Positions 19,891-31,697 of a DNA stretch of 64,000 bases are shown piece after piece. Position 1 is the stretch's first letter; each line of letters starts with the position of its first letter. Source of the stretch: Otatea glauca. Taxonomy: Eukaryota > Streptophyta > Magnoliopsida > Poales > Poaceae. A program made the translations under genes and the position numbers. The stretch lies in NCBI GenBank assembly GCA_036346275.1, contig CM070717.1, forward strand, positions 12,583,178 through 12,647,177, in the 5' to 3' direction. The notes under the pieces were generated by a model. That model saw only the letters and a program-made list of their open reading frames with translations, made no database searches and was not told the DNA's origin.

Positions 19891-20424
19891 CCGAACGGAA
19901 TCCGTACTCGTTTATTACGATGCACAGCTTATCGACCCATCTTGGGGCATACCATTGGAACCGTGCCTTACCAGGCTCAACCCGTGATATATGATTCTGC
20001 CATGCGGTAACCAACTAGCGACCCAATGTATGGTATATCACAAGAAGATATTTTTAATCCAAACTGGAGGATACCCATGTCCCGCTTAGTTCAATAAGTG
20101 GTTAAACATCCCATCATGGGGAGCAACGTGTCCCAAATATGACTTGGTCAAACCATGACTGCCTCCGTATGTCAGGACGCCGAGCTAACAAACCATTACG
20201 AAGCATAGAGCAGGGTTAGGTGTTTTGCAATATTTTTCCCGCCGACTCGGCGAAAACCTGATTTTTCCCCCTTTTAAGACTAAGCCGTGCATTGATCGAT
20301 GGTTCATTTTCTCCACTGCACACTCCTGCCCCTTCTGCTTCCCTATCTTTCCGACTTCTCCGCCGCTAGGGTTAACTGCTACTGCACTCGCATTTTTGCG
20401 CTGTCGTTGATCTCTCCTCCGAAA
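19891..20424. other. 5' side of the Tat II antisense gene
   Basis: The sequence resembles 14740-15250 of Tat I in reverse complement. CCTTTTAAG about 150 bp before the ATG may be the TATA-like element. No other gene is seen. Confidence 0.4.
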
Positions 20425-22440
20425 ATGTCTTCTCATTCTTCCGAAGACACTTCCTCGCTACCTTTGCCCCAAGATTGGACCACCTCGATAACGACAGAAG
20501 ATCGGTTGAAGTCCATGGCGGATGACGGGGTTCTTCCACTGACTTTAATTTCAGCACGACCGGTCGCAGGTGAATCCATCCCTACTCCCCGTTCTGAAGA
20601 AATTGTGGTTTTCGAATCTTTCTTCCAACGCGGGCTGGGCCTTCCTGCCTGCGCTTTTCTTCGCGGTCCTCTCTTTTTCTATGGTATTGAATTAGTGAAC
20701 TTGAATCCCAATTCTATCCTACAAATCTCCATCTTCGTTCACCTCTGCGAGGCATTCTTGGGCATCCGCACTCATTTCAATCTCTTTCGCCACTTTTACC
20801 TTTTAAAGCCTTATCCCTCAAACGGTGACCCCAAGGTAATTGGGGGAGCCGGATTTCAATTGCGGGAAGGATTAAAGAAAACCTACTTTGCCATTCCCTT
20901 CAAATCTTCAAATAAAGGCTGGCACCAGGAATGGTTCTATTGTGCCAATCCTGATCCTGCTCTCCCATCTTTTGTCGGGCGCCGGCCTAAGGTGTCCCTT
21001 TCTTGGACATCTGTTCCCAATGCTGGCGATATGGATCAGGTGTAGGATCTCTTGGTGCTGATTGATAAATTAAAGGAAGACGGTCTCACGGGAGTTGGTC
21101 TGGCCCTCCATTTTGTCGCTTGCCGCATACAACCTCGAAAGGAGCGAGTCCATCTGGGATATGAATTTGAAGGAAGGGACGATCCGACCCGAGAACTGCC
21201 CGATAGAGCGTCGAAGGAGTAGGTATTTGCTCGGGTGGGCAACTTTTTCATCCCAAGCATAGAGATGTCCACCGCCAGATGCCCAAAGTCCTTTACTGCA
21301 TCAAATCCTCCTCCTAAGGTAAGAAAGTTTAGCTGATAGACTTCCACATTTGTCTCTAAATGACTTTTAACAGATTTAATACTCATTTCCAGGATCGATT
21401 GGCTTTCTTTAGTGACGCGCCTCTCCCAGAAATGCCTGTACATAAGAGCGCCCACTGGAAGCGACCTGCAAGCTCCCATGTCGGAGACCCGCCCGCCAAG
21501 AAGGGGAAGAAAACGATCATCAAGGACCCTCCGAAGCCCGGTGACTTCAGTTCTCCTTCCACATAAGCCCGTGGTACAACTGAGTCCAACTCCGAGTGAC
21601 TCGAGCATCCGGGAGGAGCCTAGGGTTCCAGATCATAGCACCCCGACTGGTCCCTCCGGAAGTGGTTCTTCCACTCGGAAGAAACCCCCGATGAGGATAA
21701 AGAAGTCCGACAGGTTGGATGTCCCATCGACTCTTATTCGACGCGTTTTGCTGGCATTTTCACCGATCATTCTTCTTATAGGAATCCTTCTTATGATATT
21801 CTCGTCGAGACAACATCTGAGGCCCTTGAGGGAACTGAGTCCTAGGATGTGCCTGACCTGGTTGAGGAGGCCCCACAATCTGCCTCGCCTGGAGACACAG
21901 GGGCGCCCTTCGAACCATAGCCGCCTTCATCGACACCCCGTATTTCGTCATCGGGCCCCGCTGCTCGAGAGCCCGTCTCCCGTCCATCCCCTGAGGTAGA
22001 AGAGATCTTTCGAGATCCGCCGACTTTTGCTCGCCCCTAACTTATAATGCAAACCGCGTGGGTTGATGAGGAAGATGGCTTGAAGTCCCTCGACGACCTG
22101 GCGGAGGAGAAAGAAAGGAATGACTTTTATAGTCACGCCGCCGCTTGTGCTCGCCTGGCACGAGTAATATTTTCACTATTATTGTCACCTTCTTGCTTGT
22201 GCCGGTTAGCATGTTGTTACCTTTCCCTGTGTGGTTACAGAAATTGGGAGAACGCTCTGCGAAAAAGTCCGAATACCTCCAAAAGATGCTCCCGGAGGTC
22301 ATGACGCGCCAGGAATATCTGGCCGACTTGGAGCAGATCAAAGCTAGACATGCAACCGAGCAGCAAGATCTTCGGTGAGAAGTCCAGGCCTTGCGGGAAG
22401 AGAAGAAAATCCTGTGGCACGAGAAGCTAGATGTTGGTGG
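20425..22440 (+). pseudogene. Antisense gene of Tat II (Transposase_28-type), with intron
   Basis: The frame starts MSSHSSEDTSSLPLPQDWTT, 20 residues before sequence shared with Tat I. The core SFFQRGLGLPACAFLRGPLF and ILQISIFVHLCEAFLGIRTH follows. Exon 1 runs to 21318, with in-frame stops at 21043 and about 21220. A 74-bp GT-AG intron leads to exon 2 (DRLAFFSDAPLPEMPVHK). Further on, after frameshifts, come a basic linker and a Lys/Glu-rich C-terminus (SAKKSEYLQKMLPEVMTRQEY). It runs into the rearranged patch before the outer CACTA. The role of this protein in Tat elements is not known. Confidence 0.85.
21319..21392 (+). other. Intron in the Tat II antisense gene
   Basis: The donor is AAG|GTAAGAAAG and the acceptor ATTTCCAG|GATCG. 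It is phase 0 and at the same codon boundary as the intron in Tat I. Conservation of splice sites in two diverged copies supports real splicing of an antisense transcript. Confidence 0.82.
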
Positions 22441-22610
22441 CTCCCTTTGAGGTAGATATCACGGTTCACAGTGACATCAAGCGATCTTTGGAATGCGACT
22501 GAGAGAACTATGAACTTGATTATAAGCCCATGACTCAGCGATCGCCATTGTCGTTTTGACCCCGGCGATGATGGTCTCTATGGTCGTTGCAGTCGTCGTA
22601 CCGTTGATCA
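22441..22610. other. Rearranged patch of Tat sequence
   Basis: About 22452-22520 matches the plus strand of Tat I at 9550-9615, the spacer between protease and RT (SDIKRSLECD). Its orientation is opposite to that of Tat II. From about 22541 to 22610 the sequence returns to the Tat II orientation and matches pre-gag sequence near 7990-8050 of Tat I. The outer CACTA is inserted directly after it. Confidence 0.7.
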
Positions 22611-22960
22611 CACTACTACAGGACAGCACATCACTGCCGGTTCCAAAACGCCATCACTGCCGGTCATTGGTGCCGGCAGTGATTGCTCGGTAGTGATACT
22701 CGGGGATTATCACTGCCGGCTCAGGAACCGGCAGTGATAAGGATTATCACCGCCGGTTCTATACTAACCGCGGTGATATTGTACTATCACTGCCGTTAAA
22801 CCAAAATCGGCAGTGATAATAATTATCACCGCCGTTATACATAAAACCTAAGATGATATAGGACTATCACTGCCGGGTTATACCTCAATCCGATAGTGAT
22901 ATATATATATATATATCACTGCCGGGTTTCTCCAAGAACCGGCAGTGACAAGCCGTGAAC
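22611..22960. repeat. Left TIR and subterminal repeats, outer CACTA
   Basis: After the CACTA terminus come about a dozen copies of TATCACTGCCGG or its complement, in both orientations and often paired. In En/Spm elements such repeats bind the element's TNPA-type protein. From 22960 to 23245 the sequence is AT-rich with no gene. Confidence 0.92.
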
Positions 22961-23245
22961 CAAATATTTTTATTGCATATTTTTTGTTCAATATATATAT
23001 TTTTATACAATTGTTTATACAGTGTCCATATATAGTATATAAAACATCATTCAAATCATAATTCAAATATATCCATGTATATACAAAGCATCGTTAAAAT
23101 CGTAATTCAAATATATTAAATTAAGCATCACAATACTTTGTTTTTACAATGATTTATTTACAAATGTAGTTCGACTACATCTCATCTCATCTCTTCTCAT
23201 TGATTTTGATTTAGCACCGGCCACAGTAGAATGAGGGCGATGAGG

Positions 23246-25250
23246 CTACGCGTGGAACTCGCCGTTTGGATTGATGACTTCGTCATGAATGAATCCGGCG
23301 AGCTGTTCTTGAATTGCTATAATTTACACAAGAATAACTTATTGGTTCTCAGTTTGGAGCGCTATTATTGAAGAAAAGAGAAAGTTAATTAATGAAGATG
23401 TATGTTAAATGAAAAAAAGTAGGCATCAATGTGTAATTACGTACCATGGTTTCGTTATAGCCCACAGTCTTCGTGACAATTGAATGTAAATTTGTACATA
23501 CATAGTATGCACATAAATTGTTTCCCCGGTCCTGCCTCATACATGGAAAGTCGGTTACTATTTCAAAATGTTTCCTGTAGGGACGATGGCGAACACTTTT
23601 CTTGCAGTATCGTGCGAATGCCCTATGAATGATTTTGAATATCAAGTAAACTTAAATGAAGTAGAATGGAATATTGCTAGAGCAATAACAGAACGATCGA
23701 GTTTACCTGTTCATCATGTCCCAAAAGTCTTGATACAGCTTAGTTGGTTTTCTCCTAGAGTCCAAGACAAAAATCCTGCTAGCATCTAACTGGATGATGA
23801 CGAGGACCCAGTGAAACCTACACATATATGTCAACGTAGTCAATTACTCCAACATCGTGCGTGTTATGCAAAAACAGTAAAACGATATTAGAAGTAGGGA
23901 AATACATACTTAAAGTTATAGGGTAAAAGTATGGAGGTTTTGTATTATTGCTTCAAAAAAGTATTAAATAAATAGTCTTCATTGTACTGTGGATTGTCCT
24001 TCACAAGCTTCTCGTTGACGAGCCCCGGATCTATGAATCCTAGATTGTCATTATCATTTCTTCTACAAATCTGTATCTCCATTCTACATAGGAAAGAAGT
24101 CAGACATGCAATTAAACAGTACAATAATGCACAATAATATACATAGAGACTTACAAAGTCCACATTCGAAGTATATTCACGTCCAGGGCATCTTGCTGGT
24201 ACAACATGTACACCTCCTCGAAATTCACCCAGAAGATGTTATCCCCATTGTGAAAATCTTGCTCGTGTATCGGATCGCGAACAACTCCATACCTTCGTTG
24301 GATCTTGCATGTACCAGCGATGGATGCGCGCAGTTGTGTTGTCAGGTGGTCGAAATGAGATGGTTCAACCAGCGGTTTCCCCATAAAGAACTTCCACCTG
24401 AGACCTTGCTGCTGAGCTTCAAGTTGAGCAGGATCTGCCTAAGAATCCAACATCAACGCATTGGCACTAGCCGCCTTCAAGTATTGCTTTCTGGATATGC
24501 GCTCGTAGTCCGACATTTTGCAAGGTTCAGAAGCTTGCCCCGTCTTTTGCACTTTTGCCATACTCGAGAAAAACTTTTGCGCTTTCTCGTCAACTTTAGT
24601 CTTCTCAGGTGGTGGCACCTTTTTAAAGTGAGATGTTACGCTGGCGCTTACATGCTTTTTCCGTTCTTCTTCAGTCATGTCAGTTGGTAATTTCTTCTGG
24701 GATTGTCCTTGCTTCACAGATGAATTAGATTTCTTCGAGGACGGCGCTGACTTGCGAGATGGTGCTGGTGTTCGATTCTTCTCAGATTCTGGCCGAGGAG
24801 TCAGAATTTTTCTGGTTGGTGCCGGTGGAGGAGTTGGACTTTGTCTCTGTGGTGGCTACCAGGGCGGGAGGTCTCCGTGTGCAGAGCGCGGCTAATCATC
24901 ATCTTCATCGTCCTCATCGTCCGGGCCAAACTTAATCAAGCTCTTGCGCCACGCGAGGAAGCTATGAATGTTTTCTCCTAGTATTTTGTTTCCGTCCTCG
25001 CCAGGGATCTCTACCTCCATTTTACGGTATTGGCAGACTACAGTGTCCACTTCGACCCTGGCGAATCCCTCCGGTATCGGGCGACAGTGCAAAACCTGCG
25101 ACTCCTGGCATGGCCAAGCCCTGCCCTTAGCCACCTTCATTGTAATGCCATGTGCGGACAAATGTAGCTTGCACGGTGTCGGTTCTTTGATGTCATCCAC
25201 AGGAAAATGGAGTCCGTGTTCTTCGAGAAACCCTGTGGACGCGCAACTGC
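23246..25250 (-). pseudogene. DUF8039-like and Ulp1-type protease half of the outer CACTA gene A
   Basis: Entering from the inner CACTA border, the order is: DUF8039-like segment (EPTPCKLHLSAHG, IPEGFARVEVD, LAWRKSLIKFG), an acidic stretch, a Pro/Lys-rich linker, then a Ulp1-type (C48) cysteine protease in several exons. Protease landmarks are DALDVNILRMWTL, LGFIDPGLVNEK, the catalytic His in FHWVLVIIQLDASR (near 23815) with the Asp in FVLDSRRKP, and the Cys in QDRGNNLCAYYVC (near 23510). The stop is at 23246-23248 after VINPNGEFHA. Ulp1 proteases process SUMO-like modifiers; the role in transposons is not established. The catalytic triad is visible, but frame breaks between blocks leave only some of them attributable to introns. 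Confidence 0.82.
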
Positions 25251-25515
25251 CACTACACTGAAAAAGGCCATCAGTGGCGGTTCATAACTGCCATCAGTGG
25301 CGGTTATTGAACCGCCACAGATATAGTGCCACTGATAATCGAGGATTATCAGTGGCGGTTTTCTAACCGCCACAGATAAGTGTTATCTGTGACGGTTCTA
25401 CACACTAACCGCCACAGATAACAATACTATCTATGGCGGTTCTATCCACCAACCGCCACAGATAACTACACTATCTGTGGCGATTCTATCCACCAACCGC
25501 CACAGATAATACCTG
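25251..25515. repeat. Left TIR and subterminal repeats, inner CACTA
   Basis: Repeated TATCTGTGGCGGTT and AACCGCCACAGATA motifs form short inverted pairs. They are the inner element's counterpart of the outer element's GCCGG repeats. Confidence 0.92.
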
Positions 25516-25559
25516 ACCGAAAAAATAAAAAACTGCATTTTGGGCTAGCCTCAGGTGCT

Positions 25560-25850
25560 GCTAGCCATGCCCTCTGAAACATATAATACATCAATCACAG
25601 ATTTTGCATATACAATGTACAACAATCACAGATTTCGCATATACACAACTACAATATAATACATCAATCACAATTGCAATTTTGCATATACACAATTATA
25701 ATGTACAACAATCACAGATTTTGCATATACACAACTACAATATAATACATCAATCACAATTACATATAATACATCAATCACAATTACAATCACAGATTTT
25801 GCATATACACAATTACAATATACACAATTACAATGTACAATTAAAGTGTC
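25560..25850. repeat. Minisatellite, ATTTTGCATATACACAA-type
   Basis: Irregular tandem copies of a roughly 40-bp unit combine TTTTGCATATACACAA with AATACATCAATCACA. They lie between the left repeats and the 3' end of gene A. The open frame through it is a repeat artefact. Confidence 0.85.
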
Positions 25851-26700
25851 TCATGCATGAGGCGCTCGATCATGGTGATGGTGTAGGGCATGCCTCATTG
25901 GACTGCTCCCTTCTCTAGTTCACCATCTTTGCATCAATATTTCTCGAGTATATAAATGAAGTCATTATATATCATACTATGGAACGCTAAATAGATCACT
26001 TTTGTTGTATCACAAATCTAGCCGATCCATTGCCGTCTTATTCCATGTGAATGCCGTGGCATCCTCCGATGTTGTACATGCATTAGCTAGTTTATAGTCC
26101 CTCTATTTTTGAATATGTGACATTCTATTTTTCAATTTTATTCCTAAATACATATCATTCTACAATTTTGATCCTACTTTTACTATTTTTCCTTCTATAA
26201 TCTCCATTTAGCTATTTTTAATGGCATTTACTATCATACATTAGAGTAAAACACACCATCTAAAAATATAAGGACCATGTAATCAAATCTCTTATGAATG
26301 GGCGGTAAAGATGCAAAAGGAAACTTGACAACTAAATCAAGCAATCAAATAAACCTCTTTGTAATGGTGCAGTTTTGAAATGAGCTCTTTCCGTATTCAT
26401 CCATCACCCACGTCTATAAAAAGCTCTACTAGCCATCATGAAAGGGAACGAAGAAAAGCAATAAAGGGAGCGCTCCTAGTCTACGCACACACACACACCA
26501 CCCATCAACACACACACACGCACGGAGAAGGGCAACAACACAAGCGCAGATCAATCACAACTTCTTAAATCAAATGACAGAAATTAGAACATGTGCAAGC
26601 CATGCCATCCAATACTAAACTTGACATTCAATGAAACATCAATTTACACCACCGTAAGAAAAAAATTAACTAGTTTTGTGAACTATAAGCCTCTGAGTCT
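25851..26700. other. Non-coding 3' flank of inner gene A
   Basis: AT-rich sequence with a (CA)n-like microsatellite at about 26486-26522. Nothing coding is recognised. Confidence 0.5.
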
Positions 26701-29637
26701 TCACTTTGTTGGTAGGGGCCTCTGAGGTGGCGGATGAGTATGGAAGACTTCATCATTATTATCTAGGTCATGAAACTCGCCGTTCTTGTTGATTACTTCC
26801 TTCATGATGAAGTAGGCGAGTGTCCTGAATGCCTTGGATTTCATTTGGAACCAGTCCTCCGTAGGCAACTTCAAACGCTATAGATAGAAAAAGTTTGTCT
26901 TAAGAGCTTATATAGAGAATGAGATGTGCAAATCAATGTGTGATGTTATCGTGACAAACCTCTACGTCATTGTTTACTATTGTAGAGCCTAAGATTTCGC
27001 GCATGTATTGGCACCACCTAGTACCCACATAAATTTGTTCTGGCGGTGCTTGTGGCAATGCAAAAATGAATAAACTTATCGACATTGAAGGAGTTATTGA
27101 CTTCGAGTGCGATATAGGAAAATTGTTTTTGTGCGTCTGGAAATTTAGTCGGATTGTTAGTGATTTATGGAAAGGGCGGTGTCTCGAGCACTTTTACAAT
27201 ATGCTTTGAAGGCCCTATTCACTAGACTTGTCATATCTTTGTAGTCTTTTGGATCTTTGTCCCGCTGGTCCAAGATCGACATCTTGCTTTTATCCGGAGT
27301 AATTACTACGAGAATCCGATGGAAACTACATACACATGTATGATGCGTAGTCATTAGTCCTAACTTGAGCAAAGAACGAGATCAACAAGTAGTCAACTAG
27401 CTAGTGAGCCACTTACTTGAAATTGTGCGGTAAAAGTATGAACTCCTTGTCTTGGAGTTTGATGAGAGCGTTATATCGTAGTCCTCGACCTCCTTTGGTA
27501 CTCTTTGGACTTCCTACTGCAAACCGTTCCGGATCGAGGAACGCCACTAGCCCTTTGGTTCTTTTAGTTCGATCAACTCGTATCTACATAACAAATGATT
27601 TAGACATCACATTTATCAAGATTACATGAATGTAGACAATGATTTTTATATTGGACACTTACGATGACCAAAGATCTCACAAGAGACACGTCGAGGGCAT
27701 CTTGATAGTACATGTTGTGCAAGTCATTGAATTCTATCATGAAGCAACCAAGACCTCATGGTGGAAATGTTCCTCTCTGAAAATGGGAGTGATCACCTTG
27801 GGAGTACATGTTGGTTCGATCGCTCCATATACCATTCATGTAATCGCCTTTAGCTGCCTTTGTTAGACTATGAAGCTTGAAGGGGTGACAAGCGGCTTCC
27901 CAATTCGTATTTGATCTTTCTTGACTTGTCCTTTGGATACCGCTTTACCCTTCATTTTCTCGCACACAACATCATACTCTGTTCTGGCTTCGCCTGACCT
28001 CGCTGATATGGCTTGTCTATTCTGCCATGCCTTCAGAGGAGGGGTTTTAAGTCGGTCAAGCCGTTGTCGCACTAACTTTTGTCTGTTGATGTGTTGGTGG
28101 CGGTCATGCGAGGTTTCTTGTAGGACGGTAGGAAGGTTCATTGCAGGAGAGGTCGGCAGGTTCACTGCAGGAGAGGCTGGCAGGGTCACCTCAGGAGGGG
28201 CTGGCAGGTTCACCTCAGGAGGAACAGGCACTTCATGAAGGTCCAAGGTGATGTCACGTTTGCGCCACTGGATGAATGAGTGGACGACACTTCCTAGAGT
28301 TGTAACCTCATCGTTCGGGGCATTTCTAGCCGAGGTTGGCAAGCGGGGATTAACCGTGTCCACTGGACCTTTGCATATCCCGGCGCTTATCGCAGAGTTG
28401 TGCAATACACCTCCTTCTTGGCATGGAGTGCGCTATGCATACCACCTGAATGAATATGTTCATGACGGGCAAAGTGAGTAGCACGGTGTGGGGTCATGTA
28501 TGTCGTCCACGGGATAATGACCCATGTCTGTTCTACAAGTGGGGCGGATGCGCAATCTAACTGCGATAATTCGGAGGGTCTGGTCGTAACAATATTCGTT
28601 GCTTGCGGCTCATGGCTTGTTGTACTTGTCGTTGTACTTGTTGTTCTATTGTGCCTTGTAATTCTCAAGCATCTTTTCCTTCATCATTTCTATTTCGGCA
28701 AACGCTTCTCTAGCTCTCTTTCGACTCTTGTAAGTGTGAAGGTGCTCTGGGAATCCTGTCTTCCACGGAACCTTAACCCCGACACCTCGTGTCCGTCCAG
28801 GATGCTCCTTGTTTCCCGAGGCACGTGTTAGTTAAATCGTTCTCCCTTCGGTTGGAATGTTCCTTGGGAAGACTCGGCGTCTGACTCTGGACCCTTTGCG
28901 ACATTGCTTCGTCATCGCTATTTCTGAAGGATAAGCCCCCACGAGACGTGACACTTGCCCTCGCTAGCACGTAGTGCTTGACTCGGTTTGGTAGTCCGGC
29001 CAATTGACTTGTACCAATGATCGTAATGATTACGCTTCTGCCTCTCCCATTGAGGATTTTACCAGCGTACCCACCCGCACCAATTATGTGTGGATGGATG
29101 TTCCTTCTTCCGATGTTTATATGATCCTCATTGGACTTCTTTCTTTGCTTCACTTTGCTTCAACGACACGAAATCATCCCAATATGGTTCTAAGTTTGGG
29201 TAGTCCCGATGGCCGATCGGTTTTCTTCACATAAGTAGTATTCGGCTGGCCTTGAAGTTCCTCCATGCGCATCCATGGTCATCAACGCATCTGGACGCGC
29301 GGTGTTCATCTTCTTGGGAATTCAAGGTTTGTTTGAGCTCCGTCCATAGATCCGTTTTGATGGTCTCGGGCACTTTGTGCCAATCCAAAAAGGTGATTGG
29401 CACTCTCTCCTTGCGATATACCCGTAGGTTGTTACGTACTTTGCTCTGAACTTTGGCGGTGCAATAGGGGCCCACTTCGAGACCTCCGAGATGGTATACT
29501 AGCCTTGGGCTTCTTATTTCTTCCTCGACCACGAGGTCTTGCCACGGGTATGTCGGCATGGCGGCAGGCGGTGGTTGGGTGGAGGTTGAGGAACACGCTA
29601 GGGCTAGGGCTCGGGCTCGGGTGGATTGCTCCTCCAT
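26701..29637 (-). pseudogene. Transposase_24 / DUF8039-like / Ulp1-type gene A of the inner CACTA
   Basis: Reading from 29637: an N-terminal part (MEEQSTRARALAL, GGLEVGPYCTAK, VPITFLDWHKVPE) and a Transposase_24-type segment (RRNIHPHIIGAGGYAGKI). Next comes a DUF8039-like end (SVVHSFIQWRKRDITLDL) with a short repeated LPTSPAMNLP-type linker. Last comes a Ulp1-like protease: YYQDALDVSLVRSL, CSFHRILVVITPD with the His (Arg instead of the usual Trp after it), ILDQRDKD with the Asp, and the Cys in TNLCGY followed by a stop. The end matches the outer gene (FIMKEVINKNGEFHD), with a TGA at 26701. Domain order equals that of the outer gene at clearly lower identity. Multiple frame breaks; introns are likely but not placed. 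Confidence 0.8.
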
Positions 29638-30464
29638 ATCGCCTTGGATGTGCGAATCAAAGAGGTAAAGTATGGAACCATTACAATTTGGTGGTCATTT
29701 GGGTTAAGTGCGGAAGTTTAACTCGTCAAGGGCCCTCGTCCACCGATGTCACATCACTAACATAAGGCGGACTAGCGATAAACGCATGCAGATTCTACTA
29801 AATCTAACTAGTAAGTACTAAGTACTAGTAGAGTTGGTTGTGGCTTATAGTGGAATCAACTCACCTACTTCCCTAGACAGAGACGTGCAAATAATAATTC
29901 TTGCCACAAAGCTAGCCGTTCGTCAAGTCCTTGCAAAGTCTTGGGCCATTTTGTGTGGCGACAAATAGCTAGCCTCAAAAACTTTCAACACAATCTCTAG
30001 CTCATGACTAATGGTAACTCCTCTGGTTTTGCTCTTGGTCATCATTGTTTTGGTAGAGATGAATGCCAACGAAGGTTGCAAAACCTACAGGAGTAGGTTC
30101 ACCCGAAGCGATGGCGTGGATGATGGTCACTTGCTTACACCAAGCTCGGCTCATGAGTCATGAGTCGTCATGGCGGCCGGCGGATCTTATCCATCCTTAC
30201 CTACCAACGCTGGATTCACCTACTTATGTACTCGAGTCATGTAGTACTTGCTACCTAATTAGTCATGTTAATTTTATAATGATCATTGCCATTTTTGCCG
30301 CCCAAACTAAAGAACCACATCGAAGCGGATCAACAAGTGACATGCAAGTACACTCAATGAGATCAAGATAGTGCACTCGTGGATTTGGACACGCCAACCG
30401 CTAATACTCCATGGTTTTTCTTTGGACATTGATGCACATCTACCCATTACTAATGTAAAGTACC
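29638..30464. other. 5' flank of inner gene A
   Basis: No coding sequence is recognised. This is probably the 5' untranslated region and first intron, by position relative to the GC-rich leader. Confidence 0.4.
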
Positions 30465-30660
30465 TTGAGCGTGGCGGCGTCCGGCGGCGTCGGGGCGGCG
30501 TCCGGGCGGAGTAGGGGCGGCGTCGGGGTGGCGTCCGGGCGGAGTAGGAACGGCGTCGCGGCGGCGTCGAGCGCGGCGCGGCGTCGAGCGGCGTCGGGCT
30601 CGGTGAGAAGAGTGAAGCGGCGGGAGTTTGTGAGAAGAGTGAAGCGGCGAGTCTAAGGGT
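30465..30660 (-). promoter_or_regulatory. GC-rich leader of inner gene A, with GGCGGCGTC minisatellite
   Basis: Repeated GGCGGCGTCCGGGCGG units (plus strand) give a local GC peak next to the internal repeat block. It holds the same position as the GC-rich leaders at 556-780 and 50860-51130. Confidence 0.5.
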
Positions 30661-30689
30661 TTAGGCAATGGTGCGGCGACATTTCATAT

Positions 30690-30985
30690 GTGGGTTATCG
30701 TGGCGGTTCTTAACAAGAACCGCCATCGATACTATCTGTGGCGATTATTTATACGAACCGCCATCGATATAATGTCTGTGGCGGTTCTTAATAAGAACCG
30801 CCATCGATACATATATTATCTGTGGCGGTTCTTTATACGAACCGCCAGCGATAATGATCTGTGGCGGTTCTTCACAAGAACCGCCACTAAACATATATAT
30901 ATCTGTGGCGGTTCTTTATACGAACCGCCATCGATAAACTTATCTAACATAAATGTAATGGATTTGAAGAACCGCGGTTAATCAA
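30690..30985. repeat. Internal subterminal-type repeat block, inner CACTA
   Basis: Six or more TCTGTGGCGGTTCTT units with facing GAACCGCCATCGATA units form short hairpins. They match the element's ends but lie 5.5 kb from the left terminus, between gene A and gene D. Confidence 0.9.
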
Positions 30986-31021
30986 GCTTATATATTAAAT
31001 ATAAGCTCACGACTCACAAAC

Positions 31022-31093
31022 ATTTCGTTGCTCGGTTGGTTAGAGCGTTCAGCTCGCACCGGCTGGTCCTGGGTTCGACTCCATCTCGCGCAA
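31022..31093 (+). other. tRNA-like segment with A and B boxes
   Basis: TGGTTAGAGCG (31037-31047) fits an RNA polymerase III A box and GGTTCGACTCC (31072-31082) fits the B box exactly. The acceptor and T stems do not pair, so it is not a functional tRNA gene. It may be a SINE head, a decayed tRNA, or a captured promoter. No poly(A) or T tail is clear. Confidence 0.55.
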
Positions 31094-31374
31094 TACATTA
31101 TATTATATATATTCAATGCTGTTAATTGACATATATTGTAGTCCTATTTTACATGGAAAATCCAGTTTGTTTTGCAGAAATGGGCCCAAACTTCTGTTTT
31201 TTTTTGCAGAAAGGGCCTCGAAAATTTTTCTAAGATTACAGAATAGTCCTTTTTTGAAAATTCCTAAACTTACATATTAGTCTATATATGCATAACACCA
31301 TATATGTGTAAAGACCCGAATTTCGCGTTCATTGGCGCGTTACTTGTGTGGCGTCTTGCGCCCACGTGTCTAGT

Positions 31375-31600
31375 ATACCCTACATAATCCTAATATAGTA
31401 ATGACCCTACATAATCCTAATGTATTAATGACCTTATATAATCCTAATAAATATTATATACCTATATAATACTAATATATTAATAACCCTATATAATCCT
31501 AATATAGTAATATACCCTATATAATACTAATACATAGAATGACCATTTATAATTCTAATATAGTACTATAACCTATGTAATCCAAATATATTAATGACCC
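31375..31600. repeat. Minisatellite of about 28 bp units
   Basis: Tandem copies of CCTATATAATCCTAATA with TAATGAC or TAATAC spacers. They lie at the 3' side of the inner TNP2 gene. Confidence 0.85.
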
Positions 31601-31697
31601 ACATTTCCATTACTACACACAAATGCATAACACCATATTTCTATTACTCCATACAAATGCATATTGTTTACATCACATTGCCATTACTCGTATATAG

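Noticed and set aside
22620..22960. CRISPR-like regular repeats
   Set aside because: Units are in both orientations with variable spacing and lie at a CACTA terminus. This is a plant genome. The other repeat blocks are rejected for the same reason.
25604..25918. 104-codon frame rich in His/Asn/Tyr
   Set aside because: It is a translation of a minisatellite; the reading frame is only a result of the repeat length.
31022..31093. Functional tRNA gene
   Set aside because: The B box is perfect, but the acceptor and T stems do not pair, so only a tRNA-like segment is reported.
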